From the NCBI GenBank assembly GCA_016748015.1, contig JAAOMT010000480.1:622101-686100 (forward strand): a DNA stretch of 64,000 nt, read 5' to 3'. This DNA comes from Geosiphon pyriformis (taxonomy: Eukaryota > Glomeromycota > Glomeromycetes > Archaeosporales > Geosiphonaceae). The position numbers and the translations under genes are program-made. Positions 59,640 to 64,000 of the stretch are shown here, piece by piece. Each line of letters opens with the position of its first letter. Positions within the stretch are counted from its first letter, which is position 1. A model generated the notes under the pieces. It ran no database searches. It saw only the letters and a program-made list of their open reading frames with translations, and had not been told where the DNA came from.

Positions 59640-60299
59640 CATAGTATACATGACAAAAGACAACAGAAAATGGTGATTACTGACAGCATTCACTTACTAG
59701 CACAACAACTCTTTCAACTAATCCAACAATGAAAGATAGAAATTATAATTAACTAACAAACTATCAAATACACCAACACCAGAAAAGGAACACAAGATAA
59801 AATACAGAGAAAAACAGAAAACACTGTTGACAAAATAATCACAAAAGTGAAATTGGCAATAAAAACACAACCAAAAGTAATCCAATATTAAGAATTGACT
59901 ATAGAAACTTGGAATTAGTGGATGCAACAATTTCCAAGAAACTTTTGTTACTTTTATTTGAGACAACACTTGAACATTTAAGACTTGTACATGGATAAAA
60001 CAAAACAATTATTTGACACATCAATACTACAACAGCTAGAACAATTTGTGAAAAAAAACAATTTAACTACACAAGTCAGAGCCATTTATTGGCTATACAC
60101 CAGATTTCAAGATTGACTAGAAATCTTACTCAATTTAAAAATAGACTCTATTACCATTAACCAAATGAGAAAAATAACCAATGCTCAATTTGAAGACTTA
60201 CAGAACAAGATAGCACAAATAATTCTTGAAAAAAAAGTCCAAGAAATACTCAAAGATAAAGAATTAAAATTAGAAGATCTCGACAGAGCTCAATATTAA
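59640..60299 (+). pseudogene. Gypsy B extra frame before the 3' LTR
   Basis: Between integrase and LTR one frame can be followed with few stops. From MDKTKQLFDTSILQQLEQFV (59991) to LEDLDRAQY and a TAA (60297-60299) it has a single TGA. The product is hydrophilic and predicted helical, with alternating charged and Leu/Ile residues. Family unknown. Confidence 0.45.
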
Positions 60300-60313
60300 A
60301 AAAAAGAAAATAA

Positions 60314-61207
60314 TATTACTCATAAAATATAGGAAGTATATTAGCATATAAATTAGCCAATCAGAAGTAGCCGTAGTAAATATAGAATTCCAGGATTTCT
60401 TTCAGAAAAATCACAAGATTCCTCTCAGAAAAATTACAGGATTCTAAGAATTTCAGGATTCTCATACAAGGAATTACAGGATTTCAATATTCTAGGATTT
60501 CTCTCAAAGGAATTGCAGGATTTCAGGAATTCCAAAATTCCTGGTATAAAGAATTAAGGAATTAAGGAATCTTAATTATGTATATATAGTGATAGCATTA
60601 GAAGTAAAAAAGACAGATCTCTCCATTTAGATTTGATCTAAGCAATTTTCTACATCATAAATATTAATAAATAATTATTTGATATTTCAATACACTCTTC
60701 ACTATTAACACTTCATATTAATAGTCTCAAATACTTAACCATGCTGGAACAATAGCTCTTGATTATGGCTATTAATGAAATACTAACTATTATTGTCTTG
60801 GCTTATTTCTTTATTTTTTTTTATTTTCTTTTATTATTTTTTTTGTTGTACTAACTAATTAAAGGATTAAAGTGCTGAGTTATTGACATCATAGATAGCC
60901 TGATAAAAGACCCAGAGATAAAAGTAGAATTATATATATATTAACAGATAGCTTAACAGAAGGACATAATTGCCAGATTAAACTGGCCACCATGTTGAAA
61001 ACAGAAATTGGGAAAATAACTTGAGAAATCAATTAAAACCAATTATAGTGAATCTCTGTTCATTATACAAAAAACTTAACTCAAAACCTTTAGATTATGA
61101 AAACCTTCAGATACCAACAACCTTTAGAGATTACTTAATATCATCCATTGAGCACCAAGTTATGAGTTTGTTATTTGATTTAAGACCCCAAATAATTACT
61201 TGTAACA
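60314..61207 (+). repeat. Gypsy B 3' LTR
   Basis: 894 bp, beginning TATTACTCATAAAATATA (TGTTAC with G-to-A) and ending TACTTGTAACA. It is preceded by an A-rich purine tract (60296-60313). It is 23 bp longer than the 5' LTR, mostly from additional units in the micro-repeat array (60383-60575). Confidence 0.9.
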
Positions 61208-61920
61208 ATGTTACTCTGATGATTCCAAGAAATTTTAAAAAAGTAGATGCCCCTCCAAAACTATTAATTCCTGAAAATAATTTTTTAACTATCATGCATT
61301 TTTTTTGAGATGTTTTCTCAGCAATTTTATCTAGCCCAATATCTAAAGCAAAAAATTTGCAAACAAAAACATTGACCAAATTTTTTAAGAGAGAGAGAAG
61401 TTTTAAAAGAGCATTTAAGAGAATATTATCATTATATTATTACCTGAAAAATTAATTTTTTCCAATGGTTTATTTAAAGTCTTCTTGGTTTTAACCCATA
61501 AACTTTTAGGTGTTTAATCAGAATCTTTATTAACATAAGCACTACTTTTCTCATAATCAAAACTGGTTTCTTCTACCAGACATTCTTTCTTCATATTAAT
61601 ACTATCAAACTTAATGATATCACCAGTCTTTGAACTCCATGAATAACCACTCTGCACTTTAGCTAAATTTTTTCTGTTATCAACACCATCTTCTAAAACA
61701 CCATCTTTTCTCTTTTTTCTTGACAAAATGGCCTTAAAACCACCACCAGAACCAGAATTTTTAACAGTCTTTTTCATAACAGCAACACTAAAGTTTACAA
61801 TGGCCTTGTAATCAAGCAAAAATGGTTTAGATTTATCATATTTAATAGTAAAAAACTTCTTGCAAAAAACTTTTTGACTCTTTTTTGGGAATTTGGAACA
61901 AAAGAAAAAAAAACCAGTTA
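61208..61920 (-). mobile_element. LINE2, 5' part
   Basis: The LINE2 frame resumes here. 61131-61379 (its LTR-side end is accidental) reads FALDIGLDKIAEKTSQKKCM and INSFGGASTFLKFLGIIRVT, which joins the left part at 41221. 61514-61819 (MLDYKAIVNFSVAVMKKTVK, GSGGGFKAILSRKKRKDGVL, NMKKECLVEETSFDYEKSSA) is the N-terminal part of ORF1, typical of this LINE family. The 5' end near 61920 is approximate. Confidence 0.75.
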
Positions 61921-61959
61921 CTTTTCGAATTTTTTTTAAATATTATTAGCTAATTAATA

Positions 61960-62410
61960 ATTTAATTTATATAATATACAAAAATAATTAAAAATAATAA
62001 TCAGATTATATAATATATTAAATTATATAATAGTTAAAAATTTATTAAAATAATTAATAGTTTATAAAAATAATTTGTAGTTTGTCAAAATATAGCTTTA
62101 ATTTACTAAAATAATAACAAAAAATAATAACAAAAAAAAATGCTAAATTATAAAATAGCATTATTATAAATTATATAAAAAAAAGCTTTTTTCAAAAAAT
62201 ATATTTTAATTTAAAATTATTTTTTTAATTAGCAATTAATTATTAGAAATTAAAAATAAAATCTATTTTAAAAACTAAACTTTTTTTATAATTATTATTG
62301 TTTTAAAACTTACAAATTTTAATTAATTAATTAATTATTAATTTTAGTAATTACTTGGTTTATTTTAAATTTAAACAAAAAATACTATTTTTTATATATT
62401 TTTTTATTTA
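61960..62410 (+). repeat. Partial, decayed Gypsy A-family LTR
   Basis: AATAGTTTATAAAAATAATT and GTAGTTTGTCAAAATATAGC (62047-62094) match the U3 array of the A-family LTR. ATTATATAAAAAAAAGCTTTT (62170-62190) matches the TATA segment GTTGTATAAAAGAAGAGCTT. The second half fades out near 62410, and no terminal TGTTAC or target duplication was found. Confidence 0.5.
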
Positions 62411-62459
62411 AATTTTTTTTAAAAAAAAAAGATTTGATCTTTCTCTTGTTAATTCCTTA

Positions 62460-64000
62460 GTCATAACAAGAGCAAAAATTCATCAAAAATTTAATTAGGC
62501 TTTTTTTCTTTTTTTCTTTGTATTTCTTTAATTGTTTTTTTTAATCTATCTTTTTTTGTTGTAATAGATTTGGTGAATTCTTCTGCTAGTAGTTCTGGTT
62601 TAGATTCAGCTGGTTTGAGAATTCACTTGAATACCAAGAAAAAATGTGTGAAAAGTGTTTACTTCTGTAATGTGTCTTATAAAAAACTGAAAAAGTTTAA
62701 TATGAATATTGGTATAGTTAACTCATTTACTGGCTTTTTAAGTCTTAAAAATATTAGTGTCTCTGATAAGAAGCCTGTGATATCTTAAGATAACAAAGTT
62801 AATAATAAAACTAATAGTGTTATTAGTTTTTCAGACATAAAAAATATGAAAAATATGGTCACTAAAAAAACAAGCTATGTAGATTTGGATAATTTAATAG
62901 TCAAAGATAATATAAATAATACTATGTTATAATAAACTTGTATTTGAACATATGTATTAGATTACCCACTAAAAACTTTTTTATTTGTAGATTTAAGCAA
63001 TGATGATAACATTTTAATGCTTTTATTATTTAAGTTTGGTAATTCTAAGCAATTTCTATTGATTAAATTACATGTTTTGGAAAAATAGAGTTTTAATTTG
63101 GCAAAATTGTTTGCATTAAATATTGAATTATCTGCTGTTCTTAGCAAAACTAATAGTAATAAATTATTATGTGTTAAAAAAATTTTTTATCATGTAGATA
63201 GTTTTGGAGAAGCTTTTATTTTCTCAAAATTTCCAGAAATAATCAGATTTTTTTTTAAATCTGAGTTCAGTTTGAAAAAAACTAAGAAGATGAACATTAG
63301 TAAGAAAATTTTAATTAATAATAATGTAAAAAAACAAATGGCTGCACAGATTAGGAAATAATTATCAAAAAAATCTCAGTAAATCTTCCTAAATTAGCAG
63401 TAAAATTGGTTTTTCCAAATTTGGTAAGATTGTTTCAATTAAATTACAATTGATTGGTCTTTGACAAAAAATTTTGGTGAAATTTAAATTATTAAATGTT
63501 GTTTATTTAGTTGCTTTTAAATAGTCAATTCTTATGGGAAAAAATTCTGTGTATATGGCTTTGGCAATTAATAATAAACAGTTGTAGATATTCAGAAATT
63601 TATATTGGACTTTATTGTATATTTTGCCAATTGACATTACTGCTCATAACTTTTTTGATTTGTTGAAGTTATATAATAAAAAAACTTGTTTTATTGGTTA
63701 CAATCTTAATTCATATGTGCATAATAGATATGCTATGATTTATTTTGTTAATGAAATGTCTAAATTTGCTGCTATTAGTTTTGTGAGTATATATAAAAAA
63801 AGCAAGTACCAATTACTCATTCAGTTTCATTTGGAGACAAAATTTAGACTCAGATTGCTAGTAATTTTACTTTTTGTGTAATGTTCTTGATTTTTTCTGG
63901 TGCTGGTTTATTTTTGGATGCAAAACCTTTTCTGCCAGTTTTTTTAAATGTAAGTAATAGATTTGTTACTCTTGAATGCAGTTTTGTCAGTCTTGTAGAG
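62460..64000 (+). mobile_element. LINE4: 5' part of a LINE, cut by the window end
   Basis: A plus-strand LINE of the LINE3 subfamily. The leader AATTAGGCTTTTTTTC resembles AATAGGCTCTTTTAC of LINE3. It is read through the ORF1-type region and leaves the window before the endonuclease. Confidence 0.75.
62570..63881 (+). pseudogene. LINE4 ORF1-type region
   Basis: Pieces: 62570-62788 (MVNSSASSSGLDSAGLRIHL, then VYFCNVSYKKLKKFNMNI), with LINE3 having VFYKKLKKPDINVSVVN; 63098-63361 (LFALNIELSAVLSKTNSNKL, DSFGEAFIFSKFPEIIRFFF, MNISKKILINNN); 63615-63881 (YILPIDITAHNFFDLLKLYN, KKTCFIGYNLNSYVHNRYAM). The last is the RRM-like domain before the zinc knuckle. In-frame stops at 62786, 62930 and 63359 break the frame. 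The start at 62570 is an ATG in the conserved leader context; the true start may be earlier. Confidence 0.65.

Larger units (their letters stand above)
41222..61207 (+). mobile_element. Gypsy B: Ty3/Gypsy element, split by Gypsy A
   Basis: A complete element on the plus strand with LTRs at 41222-42092 and 60314-61207 and a 4-bp target duplication ATGT (41218-41221 and 61208-61211). The internal order is primer site, gag, protease, zinc-ribbon-like region, dUTPase, RT, RNase H, integrase, extra frame, A-rich tract. Gypsy A interrupts it at the end of gag (43975/53890). Stops replace Gln, Arg and Trp codons, and active-site residues of protease, dUTPase, RT and integrase are changed by C-to-T or G-to-A. 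Confidence 0.9.

Overview
The window is a graveyard of nested transposable elements. I find no intact host gene, no tRNA or rRNA gene and no CRISPR array. The sequence is extremely AT-rich and strongly depleted of CpG outside a few young insertions. Former Gln, Arg and Trp codons are often stops, and catalytic Asp codons are often Asn, which points to heavy C-to-T and G-to-A decay of methylated repeats. The LINE coding sequence (RRM-like ORF1, APE endonuclease, RT, RNase H, Cys-rich C-terminus) closely resembles LINEs I know from arbuscular mycorrhizal fungi (Glomeromycotina such as Rhizophagus and Gigaspora). That assignment is from memory and remains an inference.

Layout. 1-1189 is unreadable AT-rich remnant. 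LINE1 (minus) covers about 1190-7945. 7946-8897 is an AT island. Gypsy D (minus, badly decayed, both LTRs present) spans 8898-19932. It carries a short LINE-tail insertion at 11281-11476 and a young Tc1/mariner at 15614-17245 that contains a 781-base assembly gap. 19933-22627 is an AT island with a 31-bp LINE-end insertion. LINE3 (plus) runs from about 22628 to 35130 and is interrupted by a Gypsy C fragment of the B type (about 25440-30990), which itself holds a solo LTR at 27986-28971. A second solo LTR sits near the LINE3 3' end (33935-34864). LINE2 (minus) starts near 61920 and ends near 35185. It is split by Gypsy B (plus, 41222-61207), and Gypsy B is split by Gypsy A (minus, 43976-53889). 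61960-62410 is a partial LTR. LINE4 (plus) starts near 62460 and runs off the window.

Two diverged Ty3/Gypsy lineages (A and B) share one layout: TGTTAC...GTAACA LTR ends, 4-bp target duplications, a primer site starting TGGTGCTC two bases inside the LTR, gag with a CCHC knuckle, protease, a Cys-rich zinc-ribbon-like region joined to a dUTPase domain, RT/RNase H, integrase, and an extra reading frame before the 3' LTR. The dUTPase placed between protease and RT is the most interesting content. In A it is still a 449-residue open frame carrying recognisable dUTPase motifs.

Insertion order can be read from the nesting: LINE2, then B, then A; Gypsy D, then mariner; LINE3, then the Gypsy C fragment, then its solo LTR. 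CpG content gives an independent relative clock: mariner, the short LINE-tail copy and the solo LTR at 27986 keep CpGs, while their hosts have almost none.
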